NCBI GenBank assembly: GCA_010015675.1
Contig: ML977045.1
Location: forward strand, 17,684-81,683
DNA length: 64,000 nucleotides
Reading direction: 5' to 3'
From: Byssothecium circinans
Taxonomy: Eukaryota > Ascomycota > Dothideomycetes > Pleosporales > Massarinaceae
Positions 12,401 to 23,960 of this stretch are shown one piece after another. The notes under the pieces were generated by a model. The model searched no databases and was not told where the DNA came from. It saw only the letters and a program-made list of their open reading frames with translations. A program made the translations under genes and the position numbers. The stretch's first letter is position 1; each line of letters begins with the position of its first letter.

Positions 12401-13662
12401 GGACAGATTCTCGAGAAAATCAGTATCGATGTCGTTGTTGGGTTCGTCGATTGCTTCGAGACAGTTGCTATTGGCCTCCTCGAACTTTTCGAGTCGCTCA
12501 TCAAAACTCTGCGTAAGTTCGCAAACTTCAAGATTGACGTCCCAGTTTACTCGGCCCTGTACAAACAGTATGTCTCTGGCGGCGATGATTTGACTGTGCT
12601 GGATGTTGCTGCTTTGATATTTGCAATTCCCGTTACTATCGTGCACAAGATCTTGACTGGAAAGGCACCGGCCGACCTGACACAATTGGACTACGGAAAA
12701 CTAGTCTCTGGCGACGTGTCGACTGACGAGTACACCACTGGGGTCAACTGGTTCCTAGGCGTGATCGACCTCCTCGGGACCTATTTCATGGGATCCTTCG
12801 GTGGTATTGCGGGTCTGATTCCTGAAGAAGGAGCCATGGCAGTTGTCCCTTCAGCCCAAACTAGGGCATTTCGCGGCACAGCAATCCAGCTTATTCACCT
12901 TGGGGAAAGCGGCGCTTTTGCCAGGGCGCTCATGAGCGAGCGAGCCCTATCCAGACTACGCTCTCCCCATCCGCTCAGAACACTCTTCTGCCGCTGGAAG
13001 GGATCCGGCCAACCCTTCGAAAAGAGAGTCTGGATGCTCGCCACGGACTGGCACACTATCATCATCGTCAAGCTGTTCCTCAGAGCAGGTACAACCCCCG
13101 TTCGCGACGACCCCAACGAGCCCGGCTACGAGTTTCGCTGGCTCAGTTGGGCTGGCAGTCTGACTGGCGATGCGGCGTACGTCTACTTGCACCTGTGCGC
13201 CGATCAGCTCCAAGCCTGGGATGACGGAAAACGAGAGAGGGCCAGGGAATTAATCGTTCCGCTGGCGGTGATCAGCACTGCACAAGCCGTGTACGGATTT
13301 ATCATGGATTTGATAACAGTAATCGAGGCGTGGAACTCCCAGTCGCTCATTGACTCGCTGTGTGATGGAATTGGCTCCGCAGCTCTCACGCTGTCAACGA
13401 CATGTTCGAATGTCGCAATTGTGGATCCAGGTATGAGTCCAGTTCCGTACGAAAAATTGACAGTGCTGACGTGATTTCTTTCTCTTGCGCTCCAGATGAA
13501 GAAACATCGCTCGCGATAAGTATTGGTAGTTATGGTGGCCTTAGCATTGGAATGGCTCTCAAAGGGGGCAAGTTCATCTACGACCATTATGACGAGAGAT
13601 ACGTCCGCTTCGCCATTCAATATGCTGTTCCAGCATCGATTGATGCTTTTCTTTTGTTTTGA
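9464..13662 (+). pseudogene. Large unknown multi-exon gene with frame lesions
   Basis: Exons inferred from GT-AG signals and phase: 9464-9886, 9957-10185, 10250-10327, 10389-11596, 11648-12131, 12203-13430 and 13496-13662. All introns are 51-71 bp and all phases fit. The N-terminal third has repeated short beta-strand-like blocks, possibly a propeller. Then come a charged coil (VQKLEEVRIEKLEEE), an Ala/Ser run and an Asp-rich tract near 11413-11440. The C-terminal half is rich in long hydrophobic or amphipathic helices (VVGFVDCFETVAIGLLELF, LDVAALIFAIPVTIVHKI, VNWFLGVIDLLGTYF). Two lesions are visible. An in-frame TAG at 11693-11695 could be bypassed by using that AG as acceptor. A one-base frame change lies at about 11925-11945. 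It would be about 1,270 aa if intact. I do not recognise its function. Confidence 0.65.
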
Positions 13663-14904
13663 GGTGGTGAAAGATGGTTGGATGGTGGAGACTCGCAGAT
13701 CGACTCGAGGACTGGGAGGTGGGGACTGTGGCAAATTGCGCCCGCAGGGTGATATCTTTGAGATGAGTGTCAACTTGAATATTTTGCCACTGCTACTAAG
13801 GATGGCCGAACTACACCGGCCACACCCTTGTGAAATTTGGGCATTTGTAGTATTACAGGTGAAAGCGGTCAGGAGCAGATGTGGTCGCCTCCAGAGTTGG
13901 TGCCAAGATGGCTCCTGTGGCGGGGCAGATCCTGGCTACCATAGGGTCTCAGGATCAGAACGACTCCACAGCGGGAACCGGACAAGACCCTCGGAAGCTA
14001 AATAACAATCAAGCAAAGCCAAAGTTCGTGCGGGAACGGCAACTATTTTGGCTTAGTGTTAGGGTCCGGGTCCGCTTTTCCGCGCAGCACTGCCACTCCC
14101 AACGCCACACCTACCTATGCCAATTATCAACACCAACCATTCAGGTTCAGTCTCTTGACATGCGGCACACGATTCCACACGATGCGGGCGCCCCGGATAT
14201 GGGAGCAGGTACCAGCGCCAATAATGCAGGATACTGGTTGCAGTCTCTCTGTTCGGAGTCACAGCTGCCCATCGTCCTTGGGATACTACGAATAAAGATG
14301 AAAATTCGCAAGCATCATAGTTGCTACCATAGTATTCCACCAGCCCAAAGCGACATTAGTATTATGGAGGCTGGAAGGGAATCGTGTTAGCTGATGCATT
14401 ACCTGCGCAGCTCCGAGAAAATAATTATTGGCTTTCTCAAATCCTATAACTTATACCCCTGTTCAAGTACTTCCATATCTAACTCATCTTCCTGCTTGAT
14501 CTGCTCAAATGGATCGTTACCGAATTCGTCTTCAGCCGAATCCGCTCGCGATGCGTTCGAACTATTAATCGTCCCTTGGTCCACGTAGATGTTCCGTCTG
14601 TGCTGACGCACCCTTACACGGTCAACGCGGGGCTAGCATGGACGCATGTGTGTTACATAATACATACAGTATAATAGACTAATCCTCTTTGGGACTCTAC
14701 ATGTACATACACGATTGCTAAATTGGGTGTGTGAGTGGATATCGACATTTTTCCCGTCTCCTCCTACTCCTACTCCTACTCCTCTACCAAGTCCTCGTAG
14801 CTATTATTAGCCCTCATACCTATCAACGAGGCCACTTTCCCCTTTCCCCTTTTTCCTTCTTCCTTCCCCTCGCCTACAACATCCCATACTAAATCGCCCG
14901 AACC
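13663..14904. other. Intergenic region, no gene seen
   Basis: GC content is normal, but the short open frames (for example 14056-14295 and 14394-14588) lack domains or splice continuity. A CTCCTA/ACTCCT microsatellite lies at about 14758-14790. It probably holds the 3' ends of the flanking convergent genes. Confidence 0.45.
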
Positions 14905-17665
14905 CTACTGGTTCGCCTTCGGTATCATAAACCCCATCACATAGCCCCCGTCTCCCGCCGCCGACGATGCCGTCTTCCCGTCCGCCGCGTTATTCACACC
15001 CATAAAAGCCCCTCCGTTCCCACAAAACGCATTCGCATGCGCATTGTTCGGCTGTGCATTCGACACCGCCGTGTCGGCCAGCCCGTTGCCGTTGACGTTA
15101 TCCGTCTGCATGGGCATGACGCCGAAATCCGCAGGGAAGAATGAATTCGTCGCGTCCATGTTCTGGCCCTGGATATACGAGTCCCATGCATTCTACGCCA
15201 TGTTAGTGGAAGAACTGCAAGGGCATGGTGATACATACCCAATCAATGCTGTCGGTGGGAGGCAGGTCCAGATTCTGGAACCCGATCCCAGAGCCAAAGA
15301 GGTTGGAGAAGGAACTCGGTGCGTTCTCAGCACCATTCGGTACTCCATTGAAACCCGGCGCCAGACCAGACTGGTGCGGGGTGGGATCGTTGAGGAGGTT
15401 CGCCATAGTGGGTGGATACCGCGTTTCAAACATGTTGGCCGAGTTTGGTGTCATCCCGCCTGTACTCAGCATGCCGAGCGTCATCGCAGCGGAGTGCTCA
15501 GGCGCCACGTTGGAATCATCCATTGGGCTCGGCGCGGGGAATGCGGACGAAGCAGAGGAGAAGCTTTGCTGTTGCCCCCTCGTCGCGTGGTGTTCCTTCA
15601 ATTGACCCAGCATCACGTTTAATGTGGAGTGCGCTTTGTAGGCCTCCATCGAGCCGTCCTTCAACCCATCCCATATGCCCACCGCCGTCTCAATCGCGTC
15701 GAGCATCTCCTTTTGACGGTCCTCATTCCATAAACAGTCTCCAGGCCGCGACCGACCTTGTCGTTCGGTGCGCGCAGTGTGGTAGAGATCCGAGCACACT
15801 ATCATGGCTGCAAGCAAGAAGTCGACCGTCGTGAGTGATGAGATGAACCACTTGACGTTCCGCAACCTGCCACCAAGTTGGCACTCTCGGTGCAGCGTGG
15901 CTTGGTGCTGCAACAACGTCATCGACGCATCGATGACGGCTCGCCGCGAATATGTGAACCGTGGGTTGACGCGTGACGCCGAAAGGTATTTGCGATGTAA
16001 TGTGGCGATGATCTTCAGGTACATCAGGTCGAGCGTGAACCGCTGCATGATGAGCGTCGAGGGATCTCGCGCCGATTCATCCATGGAGCGAATCTTTAGA
16101 TGGGGGGCGATCATGTCATGGAGCTCTCGCGTCTGCGCGTCGAGCTTCATAATCTCCTCGTACGAAGCGCAGGTAAGGGATTCGGTGAGTTCGACTGCCT
16201 CTCCCAGCTTGTAAATCAGCCGTGTCCGGTTGATCAAGAACAGCGTGGGCGTCGCTTCCTCTTCAGGTCGCGATGGCGGTAGAACCTTCATATCCTCAAA
16301 CAGCTCATCATCGTAAAGGTTGCGCGGAATCTCGCTGTTGGTATCGCGCGGCCGGACCACAGGCGGCAACCCAGCTTGTGCAGAGAATAAGAGGTCCATG
16401 GAGCGAATGGCGGCCCATACCCGTCGGCGCATCTCGCCCTGGAAGACGGTGATGCCCGGATAAGGACCGGAATCGCGATGAAGCCCCATTCGCATGGCCA
16501 GCCGCACGATGACGCCGGTGCTGACGAGGATGCCAGCTTGCGAATCTCTGCTACGAGCGTAGTCTGCATAGACGTGCAGGATGATGACTTCCAACATGTA
16601 GGTGATGGGCGAGGTGATGTCCGCGGCTGCCAGGCATTGTGCCGTCAAGTTGCGGTACTCGCCCGACATTGCCCACGATTGCCCCCTGTATTCTGCAGGT
16701 TCGTCGCCCGCCCGCGTATACGACTGGAGGGCGTTGCACATCATGGCATACACCAATCCCAGCCAGATGACAGGCGACTCATTGGGGGCCAGCCAATGCT
16801 TGTCGTACTGCTTCTGGAACGTGGGCCCATGTATGATGTGAATGCCCGGGTCGTAGGTATTGAAATAGCGCGAAACGAGGATGTCGGCCGTCGCTTTCGG
16901 TGGGAATCGGGAGAGGAGTTCTGCGTGCGACAACGGCTTGCTGCCGCCGAACAGGAAGGCGGTACCCAGATTGTTGTCGTCTGCATGTGCCGCCTTGTAG
17001 CGCTTCAGTTGGTCCTCGTACTGCTTCTTGTGTTCGTGGAAATACGTCTTGACCTCGGAGATCTCCCCCAGAATGGCGTACCAATGCGCCTCAGAGGCAA
17101 ACACGGTGCGGTTGTTGTCCATCTTCATGACGCCGATCGACTTGGTGACGTGCTCGACCTCGCTCTCGTCGCCGGCGTCCTCCTCTGGTATCGAGTCGGG
17201 GCCATTGGCCATGTGGACATGGTGTTGGGCGTCGGAGCCGCTGCTCATGCTGTTCGCGAGGGCCTGCTGGGCGGCGGCGGGGCCGGCGCTCTGGGCGCCA
17301 TTGGTCATCAGTGAAAGAACAAGTCCTTCGAGGCGGTCAATGCGGTTTTGCATGTCATCTGGAGAAGTCGCAGGGCTCGTCGAGGCGCCGCTCTTCTTGC
17401 GGTTGCCTGGAGTTGCGTACGTACATGATGGCGAGTCGCCCCGCTTGGTGCAGTTGTCGCAGGGGTGGCCGCGATTGCATTTCAGCCTGCGATGATCAGC
17501 CCAGCATTCGTACATAGATACATGTGTATGGGGGTGGAGAGCCTACTTGCGGTGCCTGCAGGGCCCGCACGAGAGCGGCACACGGTTGCGCTTGCGGACG
17601 ACGCGAAACTGGGCATCCTGCGGCGATTGTCCCGAGTTGGTCGAGGAGGGAGGCGTGGGCGTCAT
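14905..17665 (-). CDS. Zn2Cys6 fungal-specific transcription factor
   Basis: Three exons, 17665-17547, 17486-15239 and 15192-14905, are separated by introns of 60 and 46 bp with good GT-AG signals. Together they give 884 residues. The N-terminus carries a complete Zn2Cys6 binuclear cluster with Cys at 33, 36, 43, 49, 52 and 61 (spacing CX2CX6CX5CX2CX8C), split by intron 1. A basic linker follows. The middle region has the look of the fungal-specific transcription factor domain, including LVSRYFNTYDPGIHIIHGPT, RRRVWAAIRSMDLLFSAQAG and FLINRTRLIYKLGEAVE. The C-terminus is Asn/Ala/Gly-rich and flexible, a likely activation region. The protein should bind DNA in the nucleus as a pathway regulator. 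Its targets cannot be inferred because no biosynthetic cluster adjoins it. The ATG at 17665 is the first in frame and lies 32 codons before the cluster. Confidence 0.93.
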
Positions 17666-18689
17666 GGTGGAAGAACGGGAGGGCCCTTTGAACTTTGAAT
17701 GTTCAGGTTAGGCTAAACGGGTGTCGGACTAGCTCCCAGGCTGACGACTGGAGTGCGCGGTGCCGCAGCGTTGAAATGGCAGGAAGAAGGGCCGTTCGCG
17801 CTCGAATGCGCCAAATTCCAGCGGCCAAGCGTTTGGACTCTTCCGTTAAAGTTGGGTGGACAGGTCTGTTCTGTTGCTGTTCCTCCCCCTCGTCGTGACG
17901 TCGCTGCGCTGCCTCGATATCGCTCCTAAGTATCCTGTCGGCACTCAGATAGCAGAAACGGAAACCGCTCGGAATCCAGTCGTCGCAAGTCGCAGTCGTA
18001 ATCGCAGGCGCAAAGTGCCGTCGTGAGTCGTGAGTCGTGAGTCGTGAGCCGTGAGGGGTAGACCGTAGACGCAGGCGTCGTGGGATGCGCAGTCAATCAG
18101 TCGTTGCGCAGGAGAATGGCGACGAGTGTCGTGAGCGAAAGCAAGGCGGCCAGCCTTTAACTCCGCATGCCATCACCGGGAACTGCCAAGCAATAATCCT
18201 CCTCTCTCCTAGACGCCTTCATGCATCTCCATCTTACTAATCCCGCCTTGTCACGACGCGAATGAGTCACAGCCTCGATACCTGCTCTATATCCTTGCTT
18301 TTCGCCTTTGAAGAACTGTCGGTGTGCTCGTCCATGCCTTGAGGCGGGGTTCGAAGGAAGCACAAGCCACCTACTCCGAATCCCACCGTCCACGCATATG
18401 TAGACAGCAATGGGAAATGGACATGCAGGAAGAAAGGCATCACATTTATCGAATTCGCTTCTCACGCAGTGCTGGAAAGAGTTATATTTACTACTAAGGC
18501 ATGAAGCAAGCAAGCTAACAATCTGCAAAGAATCTACCCCTTCTCAACACCATTTCTGCTTTCTAAAATCAAACGTTCAACGTAGGTTTTTTTTTTCTTT
18601 TCAATTCTTTTCTTCTTCGAGAAACGTCGGAAATACGTCAAAGTTTAAGAGAGTCGTTCCACCATTAAAAATATCACACCAACACTCCA
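17666..18689. other. Promoter and intergenic region of the transcription factor
   Basis: No gene is supported. This is upstream of the minus-strand regulator and downstream of the minus-strand dioxygenase, so it holds one promoter and one 3' end. A poly-T tract lies at about 18585-18597. The heptamer repeat is listed separately. Confidence 0.45.
18021..18055. repeat. TCGTGAG heptamer tandem repeat
   Basis: Four perfect TCGTGAG units are followed by one CCGTGAG, about 355 bp upstream of the regulator's start codon. It is probably a simple sequence repeat in the promoter. A role as clustered binding sites is only a possibility. Confidence 0.85.
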
Positions 18690-19670
18690 TCACACCTCCT
18701 CCCTCCGCACAGCAATCTCACCCCCCTCCCCCTCCCAAGCCATCATCCTCCCCTCCCCCTCACTCCACCGAAAAACACCACCACTCCCCACATTATACCT
18801 ATAATAATTCTCCGTCCCACCCTTCACCAACGCTCTCCGAAACGTAATATTAACCCTCCCCTTACCCGCCTCATCCCCCGCCCGTTTCGGCACACCATGC
18901 AGCCAACAACTCTGCGTCTTCCCGCGCATGAGTACCATATCCCCACTCCCCAGCGCCAGCTTGACTTGCTTCGGCCCCTCCCCTACATCCCCAGCCGCCG
19001 CCGCAGGAGTAACAGGCTTATGCTTCAACACAAAATCCCTCCTCGCGCCGAGCGAAAACGACGCAATCGCCGGCTCGGGTCCCAGAAACCTCTCGTCGTC
19101 CGAGTGAAACGCAATACTATCCTTCCCATCGGCATAGTAATTCACAAGACACGTATTAAACACCTCCCCCGTCGTCCCCTCCGTCAACACTCTCAGCCGT
19201 TCCAGACACTGCGGAATCGGTCGCGGGTTACACACATACCTCCCCTTCTCCACCGCCTTCCCCGTCTTCGCGTCCACGAGGACTCCCTCGCCGTCAAACC
19301 TCGCCGTCTCGTCGACCCCAAACACCGTCGTGAACCGCGGCGTCTGGACCTGCGTCTCCACGCCCCCTGCGCGCTTGACACCATACCGCACGCGCTGGAA
19401 GAAGAGTTCCCGGCGCAGAAACTCAAACATGCCGTTCGCGATCGCTGCCGGGATGTACGGCGCGTAGTACACCAGATCCAGATCGCGCTCGCCGTTCATG
19501 ACCTGCCCCTCTGCCGCGGGCGCGAAGTTCAACTGTTCCGTAAACGGTACGGGGAGGTGCGGGATCGCGAAGGGGTACGAGGGGTGTGCGTCTTTGGAGA
19601 GACTGGCTTCGTACTTTGGCTTCTTGGGCGCTGGGGGCTTGAAGAAGGTGTCTAGGGGTCCGCGCTTCAT
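18690..19670 (-). CDS. AlkB-like 2-oxoglutarate/Fe(II) dioxygenase
   Basis: From the ATG at 19670 (KRGPLDTFFKPPAPKKPKY) the frame gives 326 residues. The dioxygenase core has the HxD iron ligands in AFHSDDERFLG, the distal His in WLHGVPK and the 2-oxoglutarate-binding Arg region RVNITFR. NTCLVNYYADGKDSI matches the substrate-side strand of the ALKBH2/ALKBH3 group. Enzymes of this family oxidatively remove alkyl groups such as 1-methyladenine and 3-methylcytosine from DNA or RNA. The N-terminal LDTFFKPP resembles a PCNA-interacting (PIP/APIM-like) or nuclear peptide followed by basic residues, which would fit repair at replication forks. The same frame stays open without a stop for another 240 codons upstream (see the extension entry), so the true start may be further upstream. 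The coding core is intact. Confidence 0.9.
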   Translation of the reverse strand: MKRGPLDTFFKPPAPKKPKYEASLSKDAHPSYPFAIPHLPVPFTEQLNFAPAAEGQVMNGERDLDLVYYAPYIPAAIANGMFEFLRRELFFQRVRYGVKRAGGVETQVQTPRFTTVFGVDETARFDGEGVLVDAKTGKAVEKGRYVCNPRPIPQCLERLRVLTEGTTGEVFNTCLVNYYADGKDSIAFHSDDERFLGPEPAIASFSLGARRDFVLKHKPVTPAAAAGDVGEGPKQVKLALGSGDMVLMRGKTQSCWLHGVPKRAGDEAGKGRVNITFRRALVKGGTENYYRYNVGSGGVFRWSEGEGRMMAWEGEGGEIAVRREEV

Positions 19671-20396
19671 CTCCAAGGGTCGGAGTGCGGAATGCAGCAC
19701 GCGGCCTGTAGCACGCTCGCCGACTGTGACGGAAGCGCGGAGGAGCACAATGGCTGGCGTGGAGCCAGCAGCGGGGGCACCGTGCGATACGAAGACTGCA
19801 CGCGCGATGTCAACCTTGATCGAGAGCTTGGGGTTGCTGACGGAGGGCTGATGGTTCGTGGCCGTCGTTGACTTTAGGACTGCGACTTTGACGCCCTTGA
19901 TGCGCGGGTTCTTCTGCACCAGTACTGTCCATAGACCTGCGGCAGAGTTCCACGTCGGCTTCCGAGGCGAGTACGGCGGTGGAGCGGGCCCAATGGGTTG
20001 CCCGCCTGCGACGATGCGGTCGCCGGCTTCCTGCTGGTGACGAGCGCGCCGGGCGAGGAAGACCTGGCGCTGCAGTTGGAGGTAGGCTCGCGCTGCGGGT
20101 TCTGTGGTTGGGTTCTGGAGTGCACGCCGCAGTTGGAGTTGACGGAGACGCGAGTGCTGAGCTTGAGGATTATTGATAGTTTGAGTTCGAGCTTGCGGGC
20201 GCGTTGGAGTCTCCATCTTGAACCTGATAGAGAAATCGATGACGTCTATTGGTTGCGTTTGGCGTGGTGCTAGTGTGCTATTGGGCGGTTGAACCGACAG
20301 GGATGTTGAGCGTAGCGTTGTGAGCGATGCAGCGACGATGATCCAGATAAAATTCCAAACTCTGAGTCTCTGACCAAATATCCCAAGTCGTTCCAC
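19671..20396 (-). other. In-frame open extension upstream of the AlkB-like gene
   Basis: The dioxygenase frame continues upstream without a stop to 20396, with possible ATGs at 20216 (ETPTRPQARTQ) and at 20396. The extension is Gln/Arg/Pro-rich, with no domain I recognise. It includes an LRQLQLRRAL and PAARAYLQLQRQ coil-like part and a PIGPAPPPYSPRK stretch. It could be a genuine N-terminal region, a separate short protein or a GC-rich 5' UTR. A 568-codon open frame is long for chance, so a longer protein is a real option. Confidence 0.4.
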
Positions 20397-20817
20397 TTGA
20401 ATGCAGAGGATACAGACGAAAAGAAAAGAGTAGGAGAAGCCCTTCCTTTATACGTCGAATGCCGACCAGGATGTCCCTCCGCGCTAAACTCGAAGTGGTA
20501 TAACCTCTCGAGGTTAAGTTAATAACTAGTTAAAAAGCTATTCTTTACTTCTTTACTACCTTTTTACCTGTACCTCTCCACGACACCGATAAAATTATTC
20601 TGAAAAGCTGGATTGGTAGATCCAGCACGAATGTACGCTTTAGATAAGTTTCGGAAGAAAAGGAAGAGGTATGAGGGCGGAATAAATTGTGGAAGGGAGG
20701 AGTTAATAACTAGTTACAGTACTAGGTCAAAAGTTCTTTCCCCGCTAAGCGAGAATCACCAAAACGCGACCCAACGCCCAACCAAATTGAGGCTATATAT
20801 AGAGAGCGCAATTGTAT
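20397..20817. other. Gene-free boundary between gene block and transposon block
   Basis: AT content rises here. Two copies of the palindrome-containing sequence AGTTAATAACTAGTTA occur at about 20516-20531 and 20700-20715. They bracket about 170 bp and may mark a small degraded element. No gene is seen. Confidence 0.45.
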
Positions 20818-21825
20818 ACAGGTGCTATATTTGGTGTAGTAGTAGATAAATACTCAGTATTTTGTTTGATAGCCTCTTGCCCGCCTGCAGGCCGCGATTC
20901 GACGGGGCATGCTGAGGATGAGTTGCTTGATGAGCGCACTCGGTATTCTCCGCCATGCCTCCTTCAAAGCCTCACAAAACTTATCCCAATGCTCTTAGGT
21001 AGTTGAGTAGTTATTAAATTAAGGAAACTTAGTATACATAATCCTTTTAAGCCTCCACTAAAGGTGCTTAATGGGGTTAAGGTCGGGTGAGTAGGGTGGC
21101 CACTTATCGACCCAAATACCATGCCTCTCCAAGAAATCCTTTGCTAGGCCTGACGTATGGATGGGCGCGTTATCCTGCATAAAGATTTCTCCTAGTTGGT
21201 AATAGGGCGATAAGCCCTCCTCTAAAGCCTCTAAATAGCTCTAGGTCGTATATCCTTGGCAGGTGGCTTATAGGTCCTTTTTTATAATTACTAATTCACT
21301 CCTCCGTACACCACCCCTTTAAGTAAGCTACACCTCCACCTATACTATTTGCTAAGGAGGACGGCTCTTAGTATACTTAGTAACTATCCTATAACTCTAT
21401 CTCTTATTAGGATATTGAAAAGCCTACTCGGTATTAGCCCTAGAGCCCTTTTAAATAGAGCACTTATTAGAGAAGCGATAGATGCGACGCTGCTAAGGGT
21501 AGTTACGATGCTCTCTGCACTACTTAAGCCTTAAAATAGCTGTTATACGGTTAATTTTAGGCCTATTAACGTATTAGTAGTTCCGTAATCTAGTCTCTCT
21601 AATCACGCGGTATATAGTAGAGCGTAAGGGGCTAGTAGTAGGGGGGTCCTATCCTATCTCACTAATAAGCGTATTATACTTGATTTTTAGTGTCTTTCAT
21701 ATATGGTATTTAATTTGATTGATTTGTCTTTGAGAAGTGTTTTAGATGGCTAAAGCGAGGCAAATCCTTAGTAGTGTAGTAGTGTGAGAATCGTTAAAGG
21801 ATTTAACATATATAGCACGTAGTGT
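20818..21825 (-). mobile_element. Tc1/mariner transposon relic
   Basis: Read on the minus strand, the sequence around 21050-21190 gives MQDNAPIHT and WPPYSPDLNPI, the second and third catalytic blocks of a DDE_3 Tc1/mariner transposase. A C-terminal stretch (WRRIPSALIKQLILSMPRR) ends near 20850. The 5' half towards 21800 is AT-rich and full of stops. Imperfect terminal similarity (GGTGCTATATTTG near 20820 and its inverted counterpart near 21810) suggests the ends, which are therefore approximate. It is inactive. Confidence 0.75.
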
Positions 21826-21859
21826 AGCTAAACTTATTAGCTAGCTCTCTCATCATATA

Positions 21860-23958
21860 CTAAGGTTAATGGCGCGACGCACGGGACAGCGTAACGCACG
21901 CTCTAAACACTAAAATAGTAATAGGAAATAAAGCTATAGAGCCTTACATAATAGCTATTATCATGAGATATTCTAGTAGAGAGTTATAGAGGGCCTAAAT
22001 AGTATATTACGCTATAGAAATTACTTTAGAGTATTAATCGTGCGGCCGCGTTATAATAGAATAGGTGTCGCGCCTACTATAGCACCTAAAGCCTCCCTAC
22101 TATCCTTATGCTCTATAACAGCTATTTTTCATAGAGTAGCTGTTATAGTAGCCTTAACGCCCTTCTTCCTTCCCTTTTAAGATGATTTAAGAGTTTGTTA
22201 GAGTTGTTTTATAGTCCTGTGAGTAGCCTTCTAAGCAGCCTAATTAGTAGCCTAAGCAGCCCTCTCTTTCTCCCTTAATAGCCTAGCCTCTACCCTTGCC
22301 TCGCGCCTAGTTTAAATTGCCTTCGCCTTAGCCTGCCTTGCTTCCTTACGAAGCTAATTTATTTAAAGCTTTTATTATTGTAGCTACTTCTCTTTAAGCT
22401 CCTTTTATTACTACCTATTACATGCTTCCTTTACTTTCTTAGGAGACTAGAATACAGCTCTACTATAATACTTCTTAGGCGCTTTTAGTGGGAGGGCCTT
22501 GCCTCACTTCCTACGCGTTCTCTTATTAATTAAGGCGGCCCTTAGCATCTCTATCTTATGCTTTTAAACAGTATTTTAAACTAAGCTTATATAGAGGGCC
22601 TAGCTAAGCCATTTTACACGTCTATTATCTTAATTCTCTACTACCTAGCGTAGTAGGCCTTCTATCTTCCTCTAGTCTAAGGTGCTTAACGCTAAGAAGT
22701 TACTATTACTTAAGGATTCTACTATAGGATTAAACCTTCATAGAATTACCTATAGGTTAAAGGGTGATAGGCCTGTCACCTTAAAGGCCTTTAGAATTAT
22801 TGATTCCTTAAATACAGCCTCCCACGCTGCGTAGAATAGTAGGAAGAAGTCCCTCTTACTTATTAAAGTAAGGCCTTAGCTCTGCTCTATAAATACTAAG
22901 ACCTTATTTAAATAGGCTATTAATAGAGGCTTAAATAATATAACGTCTAAGGGCTAAAGCGTATAAGTAGAATAAGGGGGATAGATTACTAGGAGGATCC
23001 TATTTTTATTATAGAATTTAATAAAATCTATTATAATATAAGATCTATAGCCGTCTAGAATTAATAGCCTATAAGAGTAACTAGCCTTTATCTTTATATA
23101 GTAATTAAATACCTATTTTAGCTAAGCTAATTCAATATCATTATTCATCCATCCTAAGGGAGATGATGTGAATAGAGCGTAATAAATCTCTAGGTTAAAC
23201 GCCTATAGCTAGGTATCCTATATTAAGCTAGAGACTAACTAATATATTAGCCCTAGCTCTAGGTACAATCCATTAGCATAGATACACGCTAGCAACGTTA
23301 TCTACTCTTAATTACTGTCCTAGATCAAGGACCTGCAACTACCTACCTCATATAAAGCCTTGCTAAAGATCCTCTTTAAATAGCCTATGATTCTAATTAT
23401 GAAGCCTTTCTCATCTATATTATAGCTATTGCATGGCTGGATGTCATATTGCTAAATCTTATTAGCTAGAAGGCTAAAGTAGAGGCTGTATTTTAATTCT
23501 AAATTAGCTTTATAGTGGCTGTTATCTATCCCTATTATCTATTTAAAGGTAAGCTACTTAGCGTGACGCTATATAAAGTGATTAGCCTAGTGTACTCTAA
23601 GCTCTTTCTTTATAATCTATAAGCTAAAGTTTCATATTATTTCTTTTATAGGTAGAAGGCCTTAATTAGTTAGGCGTCCTATATATTACATAAGCTCCTA
23701 TTCTTATTATAGGGTGAGGGATTGGTTATTCTCTACCTAAATAGTGCGTGAGGTTAAAACGCCCTAATGTCTCCGCATAAGTATTATATGATGAATACTA
23801 AAGCTTTTTATAATATTCATGTAATTGATTAATTCTCTAGGTTCTAGCAATTTAATAGCTGTAAGCGCAGCCTTAATTAAGCTCATATTAGTAGAGTTAT
23901 ATCGCGTTGAAATTAGGGTGCTAATTTTGCGGATTATGCGTCGCGCCATTAACCTTAG
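21860..23958 (-). mobile_element. Pogo/Fot1-type transposon copy 1 (relic)
   Basis: The terminal inverted repeats begin CTAAGGTTAATGGCGCGACG, match perfectly for 22 nt and are flanked by TA at 21858-21859 and 23959-23960. The total length is 2.1 kb. The minus-strand transposase starts near 23886. Its N-terminus (ALTAIKLLEPRELINY, ending LMRRH) corresponds to the pipsqueak-like helix-turn-helix of the less damaged copy at 52.9 kb. The rest is RIP-like, with stops throughout, including the lysine/alanine-rich C-terminal tail near 22.2-22.45 kb. Its right-hand TA is also the left-hand TA of the next element. Confidence 0.88.
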
Positions 23959-23960
23959 TA

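Noticed and set aside
16478..17314. 278-codon plus-strand frame
   Set aside because: It is antisense to the Zn2Cys6 transcription factor, whose motifs and introns are clear.
18897..19655. 252-codon plus-strand Arg/Pro/Leu-rich frame
   Set aside because: It is antisense to the AlkB-like gene and its composition is that of a GC-rich shadow frame.
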